Under the pieces are notes generated by a model that was given only the letters and a program-made list of their open reading frames with translations, was not told the origin of the DNA and did not search any database. The translations under genes were made by a program, and so were the position numbers. From Carboxylicivirga linearis (GTDB lineage Bacteria > Bacteroidota > Bacteroidia > Bacteroidales > Marinilabiliaceae): a stretch of DNA of 64,000 nucleotides. This document shows, piece by piece, positions 37,882 to 48,093 of this stretch (the first letter of the stretch is position 1; each line of letters begins with the position of its first letter). Location: NCBI RefSeq assembly GCF_018271995.1, contig NZ_JAGUCO010000020.1:40775-104774 (forward strand). Reading direction: 5' to 3'.

Positions 37882-39675
37882 GAGGGTGTCCAAAAACGGA
37901 TACCCTCTTTTTTCGTTCATAATCAGTATATTGCGGCCTTAAGAACTTGTTTATATTGTTGATATTTAGTATCTTAAGGCATGAAACAAATCAATTTCAA
38001 GACCTATAATCAAGGTCAATCAGAGTTATTCCCATCTCGCCTTGATGAGTATATTCCAGAGAACGCCCCGGTTCGCATAGTCAGTCAAGTAGTAGAAGAG
38101 CTTGATATAGATGATATCATAAAAAGTTATAAGGCCGGAGGGTGTAAAGGTTATCATCCACGTATGCTACTAAAAGTGCTGTTTTACAGCTATCTGAGCA
38201 ATGTGTTTTCATGTCGTAAGATGGAACAAGCCTTAACAGAAAGCATTGCTTATATGTGGCTAAGTGGTAAACAATTCCCGAAACATTCGTGCATTAACGA
38301 TTTTAGAAGTAAGCGCTTGAAAAAGCACATTCATAAACTGTTTACCCAAGTGGTTATCATACTGGTTGATTTGGGGTATGTAAGTCTGGAAGTGCAGTAT
38401 GTTGATGGGACAAAGATTGAAAGCAAGGCCAATCGATACAGTTTTGTGTGGCGTAAGTCTGTGGAAAAGTACAAAGCTAACCTGGAGAAGAAGATTGTCA
38501 ATATTTTGGAGCAGATAGAACAAGGCATAGTCGACGATAATCAAAGTCAGGATGACGAACCTCGCCCCTTTGATTCGGACGAGCTCAAAAAGCGGGTTGC
38601 ACAAATCAAGGAGTCAGAGAAAGCACAGGAAAAACCGGTTAAGAAGCTGATAAAAGAATTGGAGACAAAGCACCTGCCCAAGCTGGAAGAATATGAACAG
38701 AAGCTCGAAGACATTGGTGACAACCGCAACTCCTGTTCTAAAACCGACAAAGAAGCCACCTTCATGCGCATGAAAGAAGATCATATGAAGAACGGGCAGT
38801 TAAAGCCGGCTTACAATGTACAGATCAGTACCGAGAACCAGATGATTACCCATTATGGCATTTTCCAAAACCCGACCGACACGCGCACTTTTATTGATTA
38901 CCTCACCGGTTTTCATCAGCGTTATAACAGGCAATCAAAAGAGGTGGTAGCCGATAGTGGTTATGGTAGTGAAGAGAATTATGAATATCTGGAAAACGAG
39001 CAGATTGAGCACTATGTGAAGTTCAACTACTTTCATGCCGAACAAAAGAAAGCGTTTAAAACCAATCCATACAAAGTTGAGAATCTACATTATAATGAAA
39101 CAGACGATTACTTTGTGTGCCCAATGGGCCAACACATGCATTTTGTGGCGGAATATCAAAAAACAAATGCTCATGGCTATCAGAGCACTTTAAGAAAATA
39201 CAGAGCGAAAAACTGTAGCAAATGCCACATCAGAAACCAATGCTTTAAAGGCAAAGGCAACCGCAGTATTGATGTAAACTTCAGGCTGAGAACTTACAAA
39301 CAAAAAGCCAGGGAAGCTCTTAATAGCGATAAGGGGCTAAATCACAGAAGTAAACGCCCTATAGAACCGGAAGCTGTCTTTGGTCAGATTAAATACAATA
39401 AAGGGGTTAACCGATTCAAATTAGCAGGAATCGAAGGGGTTAAGCTGGAGTTTGCACTGATTGCCATTGCTTTAAACCTTAGTAAAATGGCTAAGAAACA
39501 GGGACAAAAGGCTCAAAAAGCCTTTGTTTTGGCCAAAAATCGAATAATATCCATCTCATATAGCATTTGTGCCAAATACCATCGCACATATAAGCTCTCA
39601 GCAGCATGAACTCATTTTAGGAAGAACTACATTTTTAAGCACAAAACAGAGGGTGCCTCAATTTTGGACACCCTC
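37882..39675 (+). mobile_element. IS1182-family insertion sequence
   Basis: About 1.79 kb between 14-bp perfect inverted repeats: GAGGGTGTCCAAAA (37882-37895) and TTTTGGACACCCTC (39662-39675). Each end also folds as a hairpin (GAGGGT...ACCCTC) followed by T-runs, so each can act as a terminator that shields the transposase from outside transcription. It contains one transposase gene. No target-site duplication is evident in the flanking bases. Confidence 0.85.
37981..39609 (+). CDS. IS1182-family transposase
   Basis: 542 residues, full length and uninterrupted. N-terminal DUF772-type DNA-binding region ([38 protein letters not shown]), the DDE core with [16 protein letters not shown] for the first Asp, [16 protein letters not shown] for the second and a Glu in [18 protein letters not shown], and a Cys-rich insert ([13 protein letters not shown]) typical of IS1182/DDE_6 transposases. 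It starts 99 bases inside the left end of the element. Being intact, it may still be active. Confidence 0.95.
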   Translation: MKQINFKTYNQGQSELFPSRLDEYIPENAPVRIVSQVVEELDIDDIIKSYKAGGCKGYHPRMLLKVLFYSYLSNVFSCRKMEQALTESIAYMWLSGKQFPKHSCINDFRSKRLKKHIHKLFTQVVIILVDLGYVSLEVQYVDGTKIESKANRYSFVWRKSVEKYKANLEKKIVNILEQIEQGIVDDNQSQDDEPRPFDSDELKKRVAQIKESEKAQEKPVKKLIKELETKHLPKLEEYEQKLEDIGDNRNSCSKTDKEATFMRMKEDHMKNGQLKPAYNVQISTENQMITHYGIFQNPTDTRTFIDYLTGFHQRYNRQSKEVVADSGYGSEENYEYLENEQIEHYVKFNYFHAEQKKAFKTNPYKVENLHYNETDDYFVCPMGQHMHFVAEYQKTNAHGYQSTLRKYRAKNCSKCHIRNQCFKGKGNRSIDVNFRLRTYKQKAREALNSDKGLNHRSKRPIEPEAVFGQIKYNKGVNRFKLAGIEGVKLEFALIAIALNLSKMAKKQGQKAQKAFVLAKNRIISISYSICAKYHRTYKLSAA

Positions 39676-40302
39676 TTTTTCAATTGATAGCTATAAATAT
39701 TCCTTAAAATACAGAATGTCATATGATTTGGTTGATTTTGGTTCATTTAACATATTGTAAAGTTAGACTCCAACTTGTAATTTAAAGTACTGCAATAAAG
39801 CAGGATTAAATTACAGACAAATGATAATCAAAGAGAATTTTTTAAGGCACGCTTTTTTATCCATGCTTCAGCAAAGATGTTGTCGGTCATGGTATTCAGC
39901 AAAAGCGTTCGGCATAAACCCGCCGAAATCAATCAAACACATTTTATTGTGCCAACGCACAAGCCCGACAGCAAAGAGCTTGTTATTATTTCGTACCTCA
40001 TAATACAAGCCATTTGCTTTGTCCCCTCAAAATATATTTGAATTGATTTCTCTTGCTCACGTCAGGGCTATTTATTCCGTTTCCTTTTGCGAAACCATGA
40101 CCTTTTTTGAAGGGTGGCTTACGCATTTAAAAAAGCAGTAATGTATGTATATGAAGTTAGAAAATGGAATAGAATCTTATTAGGAAATTGTGGCTGAAAT
40201 TTTATCTGTTAAAAACAAATGCAAGATGTGTTTTTCAGTACCTGAAAACAAAATTCTTGCTCTCCGAGAGATGTTGAAATTTATGGGTAGTTATTGAATA
40301 TT
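39676..40302. other. Gene-poor stretch with a more GC-rich patch
   Basis: No convincing gene. About 39840-40130 is richer in G+C than its surroundings (GGCACGCTTTTTTATCCATG, GCGTTCGGCATAAACCCGCC) and has the look of a conserved mobile-element leader rather than chromosomal DNA. Near 40190-40297 a GTG-started frame of about 33 codons (LSVKNKCKMCFSVPENKIL) may be a decayed reading frame. I cannot assign either. Confidence 0.4.
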
Positions 40303-40386
40303 ATGAGACCAAAAATAGATGATGATAAGAAACGAAATGTGCAGTTAAAGGTATATCTGACCATAGCTGAAAGGCAAAGATTGTAG
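40303..40386 (+). pseudogene. Truncated mobilization-protein (MobC-like) start
   Basis: 27 codons, MRPKIDDDKKRNVQLKVYLT then IAERQRL and a stop. The pattern of a basic start followed by (V/I)Q(L/V)KVYLT and a charged helix matches the N-terminus of the ribbon-helix-helix relaxosome accessory proteins (MobC-like) on Bacteroidota plasmids and mobilizable elements. No continuation is found in any frame downstream, so the gene is cut short. It supports an earlier mobilizable state of the element. The match is from recognition, not from a search. Confidence 0.4.
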
Positions 40387-40762
40387 TAGGGTGTTTAATG
40401 TATAGATATACAGATGAATGCAATGATTTTTCGATGCATAATATTCTAAATCCTGTAAATCAGTGGATAAATTGTTCATTTTTATCAGAAAAAATGAAAA
40501 ATAGTTATAAGAATTTGCTTGAAAACAGGTATTCTAAACTTTTTTAATAAAGTTCAAATAACTATCCTTTACTGAGAAAATTTTCTAAAAATAGAATTGG
40601 AATATATAAAGTCTGGTTTGTAAGCATTCATTAAATCTTAAGTTAATTACTAATTTTTGAGATTAAATCTTAGAATTAAATCAAAATAGTAACCCCTGGT
40701 TTGACTAGACTCATATTTTTCCTCCATAGAGTTTAATTTTAAATGTGTTTATTAATTCAATG

Positions 40763-40888
40763 ATGTTACATAGTTATAAATCTTGTAACATGTGTTGTAT
40801 ATCCTATAAGCATTGATAAAGATGTACTTATTTTGATAGTTATTGTAACATTATTACAAGGCCTTCTGAATTCGTGAATTTACATTTG
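40763..40888 (+). promoter_or_regulatory. Candidate promoter/operator of the fructan locus
   Basis: Upstream of the sugar porter, TGTAACAT occurs at 40784-40791 and 40844-40851, exactly 60 bases apart, and inverted (ATGTTACA) at 40763-40770. A TACATTTG box at 40881-40888 fits the Bacteroidota -7 element TAnnTTTG, though no -33 TTTG is well placed. The TGTAACAT sites are candidates for binding by the AraC-type output domain of the regulator at 53494. The rest of 40387-40947 is AT-rich with no gene. Confidence 0.4.
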
Positions 40889-40947
40889 TTAAGAGTTTTT
40901 AATGGACCATTACAAGTAAAGCTCGTGACGAAAAAATTTATACCGAA

Positions 40948-42288
40948 ATGAAAACAAATAAGTATTTATACTGGATCACATTTATTGCTGTTTTAAGTGG
41001 ATTAATTTTTGGACTTAATATGGCAGGTATTTCAGGTGCAGTGCCATTTATTAAAGAATATTTTCAATTAAATGATGTAAGTCTAGGTGCAGCAGTTAGT
41101 TCTATTATGATTGGCTGTTTAATCGGAGCCTTGTCTATTGGAGCATTAAGTGATAGGTACGGCAGGCGTTTATTAATGATTGTATCTGCTAATCTTTTTA
41201 TTATTTCTTCATTAGGATGTGCTTTATCCGAGTCTATTACACTGTTTATTATTAGTAGGGTACTTGCTGGTTTGGGTGTCGGAGCAGTTTCTGTGTTAGC
41301 TCCAACCTACATCTCTGAGATTGCTCCTGCTGAAAAAAGAGGAACTTTAGTTGCAAATAATCAATTTGCGATTGTAATAGGTATTTTATTGGCTTATGTC
41401 ATTGATTTTGGATTTGTTAATATTGAAAATGGTTGGAGATATATGATGGCTATTCCGTTTGTATTTGGAATACTTTTTTTAATACTATTATTAGTTTCTT
41501 TTCCTGAAAGCCCAAGGTGGTTAGTAAAAGAAGGTAGATATGACGAAGCTCGTTCTGTTTTAAATAAAATTGGAGGAACATTCTACGGTAAAAAAGAATT
41601 GGATACTATTATTGATAATGTTAATAATTCTACGAACACCTCTCAAGTTAAATTTAAAGAATTGTTTAAAGGCAAAGTTGCTAAAGTAGTATTACTTGGG
41701 AGTATACTAGCAGCATTTCAGCAAATTACAGGTATTAATGCTGTAATTAGTTTTGCTCCAACAATTTTTACTCAGGCAGGTGTTGGTGAGGATATGGCAT
41801 TGTTGCAATCAATATTGGTTGGGATAGTAAATTTTGTTTTTACTATTGTAGCTTTATGGTTAGTAGATAAAAAGGGTCGCAAAATACTTTTGTTATGGGG
41901 AACGATGGGGATGACCATATCGTTAGCATATATGGTTTATGCTTTTATTACAGAAGCATCTGGAAGCATAGGAATATTAATTTCATTATTAGGGTATATT
42001 GGTTTTTTTGCTGCATCCTTAGCACCTGTTATGTGGGTAGTAACTTCTGAAATTTACCCAAATAGGATTAGAGGTTTGGCTATGTCTTTCTCTACAGCTA
42101 TCAGTTGGGTATGTACTTTTTTAACTGTACAATTTTTCCCGTGGATGCTTAATAATCTTGGTGGTTCATTCACTTTCGGGATGTTTGGATTGTTTAGCTT
42201 ATTAGCTTTCATATTTATTTTCAAATACATTCCAGAAACAAAAGGTAAATCATTAGAACAAATTGAAATTGAATTAGCGCGCAATTAA
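40948..42288 (+). CDS. MFS sugar porter (probable fructose or oligofructan uptake)
   Basis: Inner-membrane sugar:proton symporter of the MFS sugar porter family. 446 residues with twelve helices. Signatures: GALSDRYGRRLL between helices 2 and 3, RVLAGLGVGAVSVLAPTYIS, FPESPRWLVKEGR before the central loop, QQITGINAVISFAP in helix 7, and PETKGKSLEQIE at the C-terminus. It is first in a co-directional run with fructokinase and SusCD, so it most likely imports fructose released from fructan. A xylose- or glucose-type porter has the same motifs; the assignment to fructose rests on context. Confidence 0.9.
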   Translation: MKTNKYLYWITFIAVLSGLIFGLNMAGISGAVPFIKEYFQLNDVSLGAAVSSIMIGCLIGALSIGALSDRYGRRLLMIVSANLFIISSLGCALSESITLFIISRVLAGLGVGAVSVLAPTYISEIAPAEKRGTLVANNQFAIVIGILLAYVIDFGFVNIENGWRYMMAIPFVFGILFLILLLVSFPESPRWLVKEGRYDEARSVLNKIGGTFYGKKELDTIIDNVNNSTNTSQVKFKELFKGKVAKVVLLGSILAAFQQITGINAVISFAPTIFTQAGVGEDMALLQSILVGIVNFVFTIVALWLVDKKGRKILLLWGTMGMTISLAYMVYAFITEASGSIGILISLLGYIGFFAASLAPVMWVVTSEIYPNRIRGLAMSFSTAISWVCTFLTVQFFPWMLNNLGGSFTFGMFGLFSLLAFIFIFKYIPETKGKSLEQIEIELARN

Positions 42289-42365
42289 TAATTTTTCAAT
42301 GGAATAAAGCAGATAAATGCTCCTTGGAGATTAAATTTTAAAAGATGATCAACTAACTATTTAGT

Positions 42366-43244
42366 ATGAAAAAGATATTGTGTATAGGTGAAGTGCTATG
42401 GGATATGTTGCCCTCCGGACCTAAGCCAGGAGGAGCCCCAATGAACGTTGCTCTGCATCTTAAAAATATTGGACTTGATGTAAAGATTGCCAGTAGGGTT
42501 GGAAATGATGAACAAGGTCATAAGCTTTTGGAATTCCTTGACAAATCTGGATTATCAACTGATTTGATACAGATAGATGAAGAACTTCCAACTAGCGAAG
42601 TGCTTGTTAATATTGATAATAAAGATCAGGCTTCTTATACTATTTGTGAACCAGTAGCCTGGGATGCCATCGAATTTAGCTCTGAATTAGAGAAGGCAGC
42701 GAATGAAGCAGATGTTTTAGTTTATGGTACACTGGCATCGCGTGGTTTGGTAACACGCAATACGGTTTATCAATGTATTGATCGTGTCAAGTTCAAAATT
42801 ATAGATGTGAACCTTCGCCCTCCTTATGATATTCAGGACGTTGTTGAACCTTTGATTGCGAAGGCCGAATTTGTCAAGTTAAACGATGATGAAATGCAGT
42901 GCTTGGGTCAATGGAATAATCTGACAGATCAGAATGAAGAGCTGTTAATGAGTTGGATGCAGAGTCAATTCGGAATCAATCTTATTTGTATGACTAAAGG
43001 TCAGGAAGGCTCAGTTCTATTTAATAATGGAGCGTTTCTAAAGCACAAAGGATACAAGGTGAAAACGGTTGATTCGGTTGGTGCAGGTGATGCTTTTCTG
43101 GCAGGTTTTTTATCTTCCTATTTGCAGGATGAAGATGCAATAAAAGCTTTGGATTTTGCTTCAGCAACAGGAGCTTATGTGGCTACCAAAGAAGGCGCAA
43201 ATCCAGAATATCATCTGGATGAAATTAAAAGTTTATTAGTGTAA
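42366..43244 (+). CDS. Fructokinase (PfkB family)
   Basis: Cytosolic kinase that phosphorylates fructose. 292 residues with PfkB/ribokinase motifs: GEVLWDMLPSGPKPGGAPMN at the N-terminus (substrate-binding) and the ATP/catalytic motif DSVGAGDAFLAGFL near residue 240, with the Asp of GAGD as base. The GPKPGGAPMNVA segment is typical of fructokinases among PfkB kinases. It lies 77 bases after the sugar porter and 19 before susC, making it the cytosolic step of the fructan pathway. Confidence 0.92.
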   Translation: MKKILCIGEVLWDMLPSGPKPGGAPMNVALHLKNIGLDVKIASRVGNDEQGHKLLEFLDKSGLSTDLIQIDEELPTSEVLVNIDNKDQASYTICEPVAWDAIEFSSELEKAANEADVLVYGTLASRGLVTRNTVYQCIDRVKFKIIDVNLRPPYDIQDVVEPLIAKAEFVKLNDDEMQCLGQWNNLTDQNEELLMSWMQSQFGINLICMTKGQEGSVLFNNGAFLKHKGYKVKTVDSVGAGDAFLAGFLSSYLQDEDAIKALDFASATGAYVATKEGANPEYHLDEIKSLLV

Positions 43245-43263
43245 AAAAGCAAACTATCAAGCT

Positions 43264-46200
43264 ATGAAAAAATCAATGAATTGGAAATTTATTACAGGAT
43301 CGGTACTGCTACTGTTTTTATCCTTGTTTTCAATTGAAACATTTGCACAACAAACAAATGTAAATGGAAAGGTTACTGATGATAAAGGAGAACCGTTGAC
43401 TGGTGTAAATATCGTCCAGAAAGGAACAACAAACGGTACAATAACTGATATAAACGGTGTATTCAACTTAGTGGTTTCTCAGGATGCAGTGTTGGTATTC
43501 AGGTTTATTGGGATGAAGACTTTTGAAACTCCAGTAAATGGACAATCAATTATTAATGTTACACTTCAAAATGAATCGATAGATCTTGATCAGTTAATTG
43601 TAGTGGGCTATCAAAGTCAGCGAAAGGCTGATTTAACAGGTGCTGTTTCTGTGGTTGAGGTAGATGAAATAATGAAACAGGGAGAGAACAATCCCATAAA
43701 GGCATTACAAGGAAGAATTCCAGGTGTAAATGTTATAACAGACGGAAATCCAAGTGGTGCCTCTACTGTTCGAATCAGAGGGATCGGAACTTTAAATAAT
43801 AATGATCCTTTATATGTTATTGATGGGGTACCAACAAAAGGGGGAATGCATGAATTAAATCCTTCTGATATTGAAAGTATTCAGGTATTAAGAGATGCCT
43901 CAGCAGCTAGTATATATGGTTCAAGAGCCGGAAATGGAGTTATTATTATAACTACAAAACAAGGTAAGGATGGAAAAACAAAGGTTAATTTTGACACCTT
44001 TCATACCTTTTCGCAATATGGAGAAGTCATTGATATGATGAATTCTAATCAATTTGGACAAGCTCAGTGGCAGGCCATGATAAATAGTGGTGTAAATCCA
44101 AATAATAATCAAATTGGGTATTTGTATGATTATGAATACGGTAATGATGGTAGTCCGATTCTGAATGGAATGAAGCTACCAAAGTATATTGATGCTAGGG
44201 ATGGAACCAATACCATGTTAACATCAGATACAGATTGGTTTAATTCTATTACTCGTCCAGGATTTGCACAATCTTATAATTTATCAATTAGTAACGGTAC
44301 TGAGAAGTCTAATACATTTTTTTCATTAGGTTATTACGACAATACTGGGACGGTTAAAGAAACGAGGTTTAAACGTTATTCGGCTCGTTTAAATTCCAGC
44401 AGTAAAATCTTAGGCGATATAATTACAATTGGTGAAAATCTGACTATAAATAATACGTCTGAGTTACAAGCCCCAGGTGGTGTACTTGATTTGGCTATAT
44501 TATCTTTACCTGTTATGCCATTAAAAACGGTTGATGGTGACTGGGGTAGCGTTACCTCTGGAATGCGAGACAGAGATAATCCAGCAAGAATACTTGATGC
44601 GAATAAAGATAATCCATACAATTACTGGCGTTTATTTGGAAATACTTTTGTTGATATACAACCAATTAAGAATCTCCATATTAAAAGTAATTTTGGTCTA
44701 GACTATTCTAATTATTATCAACGTGCACTTATATATAGTTTTGGAGGGAGACTTGGATCAGACCTGACGTCTTCAAAAATTATTCAGAGCCACTCACTTA
44801 AATGGAACTGGACTAACACAATGAATTACGATTTCCAGATTGATAAAAGCAAGTTTAGTATACTTTTAGGAACAGAGATGATTGACCATTCTGATATTAA
44901 TTTCTCAACTGAAAGGCGAACATATGAAGTTGAGGATCCTGACTATATGTGGCCATCAGCAGGAGTAGGTGAAATGTATTCTACAGGTGGAGCTACGGGG
45001 TATAAGCTTAATTCTTTCTTTGGGAAGATAGACTATGCTTATGCAGATAAATATTTAGCATCAGCGACTTTAAGACGCGACGGCTCTTCAAGGTTTGGTA
45101 AAGAGAACAGGTATGCAACTTTTCCAGCTTTCTCAGTAGGGTGGCGTATTGATCAGGAAAATTTTATGGAAGGAACAAAAGGCGTGATTTCTAATTTGAA
45201 ATTAAGAGTGGGCTGGGGACAGACTGGTAATCAAGAGATAGATAATTATGCGAACAGAACGCTTATTATCGCCAATTATATTGGTGAAACAGGCGCCGGA
45301 ATTAATACAGGTACAGCCTATGATATCAATGGTGATAATTCAGGCTTGTTACCGTCAGGATATCAATTGATTCTAAGAGCAAATGATGAAATAAGATGGG
45401 AAACGACTACTCAAACAAATGTCGGTGTTGATTTTGGCCTCTTTAACCAGAATTTAACTGGTAGTATTGAATTCTATTTAAAAGATACAGAAGATATTTT
45501 GGTTAAGCCACCTTATTTAGGAGCTATTGGTGAAGGAGGAGATCATTGGTTGAATGGAGCTTCAATGGAAAATAAAGGTGTTGAATTTTCGATTGGTTAC
45601 AAGAGTAAGACATCCTTTGGTTTATCATATGATATTACTGCGAATGTATCCGGAAATCGAAATAAGATTACCAAATTGCCAGAAAGTGTTGTTAATAGTT
45701 ATGGAGGGAATGGCACAACAGATAATATCCTTGGAAAACCAATTAATTCGTATTATGGATATGTGGCTGACGGTTTGTTCCAATCTCAGGAGGAGGTAGA
45801 TGATTATGTGAATCAAACAGGTAAAGGCTTAGGACGTATCAGGTATGCAAATCTGAATGATGATGATGTTATTGATGAAAATGATCGCACCTGGATCGGA
45901 AATCCTCATCCTGATTTTGAATACGGTTTAAATATAGGTTTGGGGTACAAAGGATTTGATTTTACAGCTTTTATACAAGGTGTTTATGGGAATGAGGTTT
46001 ATAACTCAGTGAAAAGGTTTACCGATTTTTGGGCTGTTGATGAATTAGGGTCTAATAAAGGAACACGTGTGTTGAATGCCTGGAGTCCCACAAATACAGG
46101 GTCTGATATTCCTGCTTTGTCATATAGTGATTTAAACAACGAAAAACGGACCTCGTCATATTATGTGGAGTCGGGATCCTACCTGAAATTACGGATGCTA

Positions 46201-46389
46201 CAACTAGGGTATTCACTACCAGATGGTGTATTGCAGAAGCTAAAGATGGGAAAAGCTCGGTTCTATATTAGTGGACAAAATCTACTTACCATAAAAAGTA
46301 AAGAGTTTACAGGTTTAGACCCAGAGAATCCTCATTTAGCCTATCCGATCTCAACCTCATTTACACTTGGGATGAATGTATCTTTCTAA
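43264..46389 (+). CDS. susC: SusC-family TonB-linked outer-membrane transporter
   Basis: Outer-membrane channel for oligosaccharide import. 1041 residues. Signal peptide to ETFAQ, carboxypeptidase-regulatory-like domain (VNGKVTDDKGEPLTGVNIV), TonB-box-like DLDQLIVVGYQ, plug with ALQGRIPGVNV and RIRGIGTLNNNDPLYVIDGV, then the barrel to FTLGMNVSF. This length and the GTLNNNDPLYVIDGVP signature are those of SusC/RagA proteins. SusD follows 16 bases later as its lid. Neighbouring GH32 genes make fructan (levan or inulin) oligosaccharides the likely cargo. Confidence 0.95.
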   Translation: MKKSMNWKFITGSVLLLFLSLFSIETFAQQTNVNGKVTDDKGEPLTGVNIVQKGTTNGTITDINGVFNLVVSQDAVLVFRFIGMKTFETPVNGQSIINVTLQNESIDLDQLIVVGYQSQRKADLTGAVSVVEVDEIMKQGENNPIKALQGRIPGVNVITDGNPSGASTVRIRGIGTLNNNDPLYVIDGVPTKGGMHELNPSDIESIQVLRDASAASIYGSRAGNGVIIITTKQGKDGKTKVNFDTFHTFSQYGEVIDMMNSNQFGQAQWQAMINSGVNPNNNQIGYLYDYEYGNDGSPILNGMKLPKYIDARDGTNTMLTSDTDWFNSITRPGFAQSYNLSISNGTEKSNTFFSLGYYDNTGTVKETRFKRYSARLNSSSKILGDIITIGENLTINNTSELQAPGGVLDLAILSLPVMPLKTVDGDWGSVTSGMRDRDNPARILDANKDNPYNYWRLFGNTFVDIQPIKNLHIKSNFGLDYSNYYQRALIYSFGGRLGSDLTSSKIIQSHSLKWNWTNTMNYDFQIDKSKFSILLGTEMIDHSDINFSTERRTYEVEDPDYMWPSAGVGEMYSTGGATGYKLNSFFGKIDYAYADKYLASATLRRDGSSRFGKENRYATFPAFSVGWRIDQENFMEGTKGVISNLKLRVGWGQTGNQEIDNYANRTLIIANYIGETGAGINTGTAYDINGDNSGLLPSGYQLILRANDEIRWETTTQTNVGVDFGLFNQNLTGSIEFYLKDTEDILVKPPYLGAIGEGGDHWLNGASMENKGVEFSIGYKSKTSFGLSYDITANVSGNRNKITKLPESVVNSYGGNGTTDNILGKPINSYYGYVADGLFQSQEEVDDYVNQTGKGLGRIRYANLNDDDVIDENDRTWIGNPHPDFEYGLNIGLGYKGFDFTAFIQGVYGNEVYNSVKRFTDFWAVDELGSNKGTRVLNAWSPTNTGSDIPALSYSDLNNEKRTSSYYVESGSYLKLRMLQLGYSLPDGVLQKLKMGKARFYISGQNLLTIKSKEFTGLDPENPHLAYPISTSFTLGMNVSF

Positions 46390-46405
46390 GAACTAAATCT
46401 AAAAA

Positions 46406-48091
46406 ATGGAAATCATGAAAATATATAAACTGTTGTTTCTTATACTTATTTCAACTCATCTTATTTCCTGTGAGGATTTTTTGGATGTTCCATCCTACGG
46501 AACCCTTACAGAAGATAACCTAACTGGAGTGAAGCAAATTGAAAATCAGGTAATATCAGCCTATGCTGCCATTGGAAACGATGAAATTAACCGGCCATTA
46601 AGTCTATGGAATTATGGAAATGTAAGAGCCGATGATGCCTATAAAGGTGGTAATGATCAGAATGACGGTGATTTTTTACATTTTCTGGAAATATCTTCTC
46701 CATCAATAGGAAACGAAACCTGGTACACTGATGTTTTTTGGTATAGAAATTATGTAGCTATTTCAAGAGCTAACCTGGCGCTTAAATTATTAAATAATAT
46801 TAGCAAGGAAGAAATGTCTAATAAAGAGGAAAGAATTGCAGAGATGCGTTTCTTACGAGGGCATATGCATTTTATTCAAAAGGTTTTATTTAAGATGGTA
46901 CCTTATGTGGATGAAACTATGTCTCCTGAGGATATATCTGAACTTTCAAATGTAAAATGGACAAATGATGAATTATGGCAAAAGATAGCTGACGATTTTG
47001 AGTATGCCTATAATAATTTACCAGAAGAACAAGATGAGGTTGGGCGAGCAAATAAGTTTGCAGCTGCAGCATATTTAGCAAAAGTGTATTTGTATAAGGC
47101 TTATAGGCAAGATGAAATGCATAATGTATCTACAATAGATCAGGATGACTTACAAAAAGTTATTGATTTAACAGCTTACGTAATGACATCTCCTTATAAA
47201 TTAGAGAACGATTTTGCATATAATTTTCTTCCAGGAAGTTATGAAAACGGACAAGAATCATTATTCGCTATACAATTCTCTCAAGATGATGGTACCACTT
47301 TTGGGAGATTGAATATGGGAAATGCACTCACTACACCAACACCAGGGGGTGATTTTAATAAGCCTAGTCAGAATCTGGTTAACGCTTTTAAAACTAAAGA
47401 TGGTTTACCTATGTTTGATTCTTTCAATGATGAGAATTATAGTGAAAGCACAGATAAAGTAGATCCAAGGTTATTTCATACGGTGGCAATTCCCGGTAAA
47501 CCATATAAATATACCGATGTAAATTATGAGGTGAATCAATCACGTAATCCTGGAATGTATGGTTATTTCTCATCCTTAAAAGAAAATGTAGATCCGGCCA
47601 GTGAATATTATATTAAAACCGGTCCTTGGTATGCTAACTCCAAAAACAATATTGTTATTCGCTATGCAGATGTATTGTTAATGAGAGCTGAGGCTTTAAT
47701 TGAGACTGGTAGCTATCAGGATGCACTGCCTTTAATTAATCAGGTGCGCAATAGGGCAAAAGTGAGTACATCCTTAATCAGTTTTGCAAATAACCTGGAT
47801 ATACAAGCTTATGAGGATGGTGTTAACTGCAACTGGACTCAAGACTATGCCCGACAAGCTTTAAGGTGGGAGCGCCGTCTTGAATTAGCAATGGAAGGAA
47901 GTAGATTCTTTGATCTGGTTCGTTGGGGTATTGCTGATGAAGTAATGAATGCATATTATTTAGGAGAAGCTACTGACCATACTTATTATCAAGGAGCTGA
48001 ATTTGAAAAGAACAAGAATGAGTATGTTCCTGTTCCTATTCAGCAAATTAATTATAGTAAAGGTAGTTATGAGCAAAATTATGGATTTTAA
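46406..48091 (+). CDS. susD: SusD/RagB-family surface glycan-binding lipoprotein
   Basis: Lid of the SusC transporter that binds oligosaccharide at the cell surface. 561 residues, or 558 from the ATG at 46415. Lipobox HLISCEDFLDVPSYG with the SCEDFLD start found in most SusD proteins. TPR-like helices include AEMRFLRGHMHFIQKVLF and DVLLMRAEALIETGSYQDAL; the C-terminal part contains LRWERRLELAMEGSRFFDLV, the strongest family motif. It forms one transcription unit with susC and the following surface lipoprotein (2-base gap). Confidence 0.95.
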   Translation: MEIMKIYKLLFLILISTHLISCEDFLDVPSYGTLTEDNLTGVKQIENQVISAYAAIGNDEINRPLSLWNYGNVRADDAYKGGNDQNDGDFLHFLEISSPSIGNETWYTDVFWYRNYVAISRANLALKLLNNISKEEMSNKEERIAEMRFLRGHMHFIQKVLFKMVPYVDETMSPEDISELSNVKWTNDELWQKIADDFEYAYNNLPEEQDEVGRANKFAAAAYLAKVYLYKAYRQDEMHNVSTIDQDDLQKVIDLTAYVMTSPYKLENDFAYNFLPGSYENGQESLFAIQFSQDDGTTFGRLNMGNALTTPTPGGDFNKPSQNLVNAFKTKDGLPMFDSFNDENYSESTDKVDPRLFHTVAIPGKPYKYTDVNYEVNQSRNPGMYGYFSSLKENVDPASEYYIKTGPWYANSKNNIVIRYADVLLMRAEALIETGSYQDALPLINQVRNRAKVSTSLISFANNLDIQAYEDGVNCNWTQDYARQALRWERRLELAMEGSRFFDLVRWGIADEVMNAYYLGEATDHTYYQGAEFEKNKNEYVPVPIQQINYSKGSYEQNYGF

Positions 48092-48093
48092 TT

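Noticed and set aside
37742..37942. Small open frame of 66 codons over the inverted repeat
   Set aside because: It runs through the 17-bp palindrome and the IS end, and its composition is not protein-like.
37882..39675. Target-site duplication of the IS element
   Set aside because: The bases just outside the two inverted repeats (cgatcg and tttttc) do not match.
39569..40003. Two short open frames (63 and 60 codons) after the transposase
   Set aside because: The first overlaps the transposase tail in another frame and crosses the IS end; the second lies in the GC-richer patch with no start signal or recognisable protein pattern.
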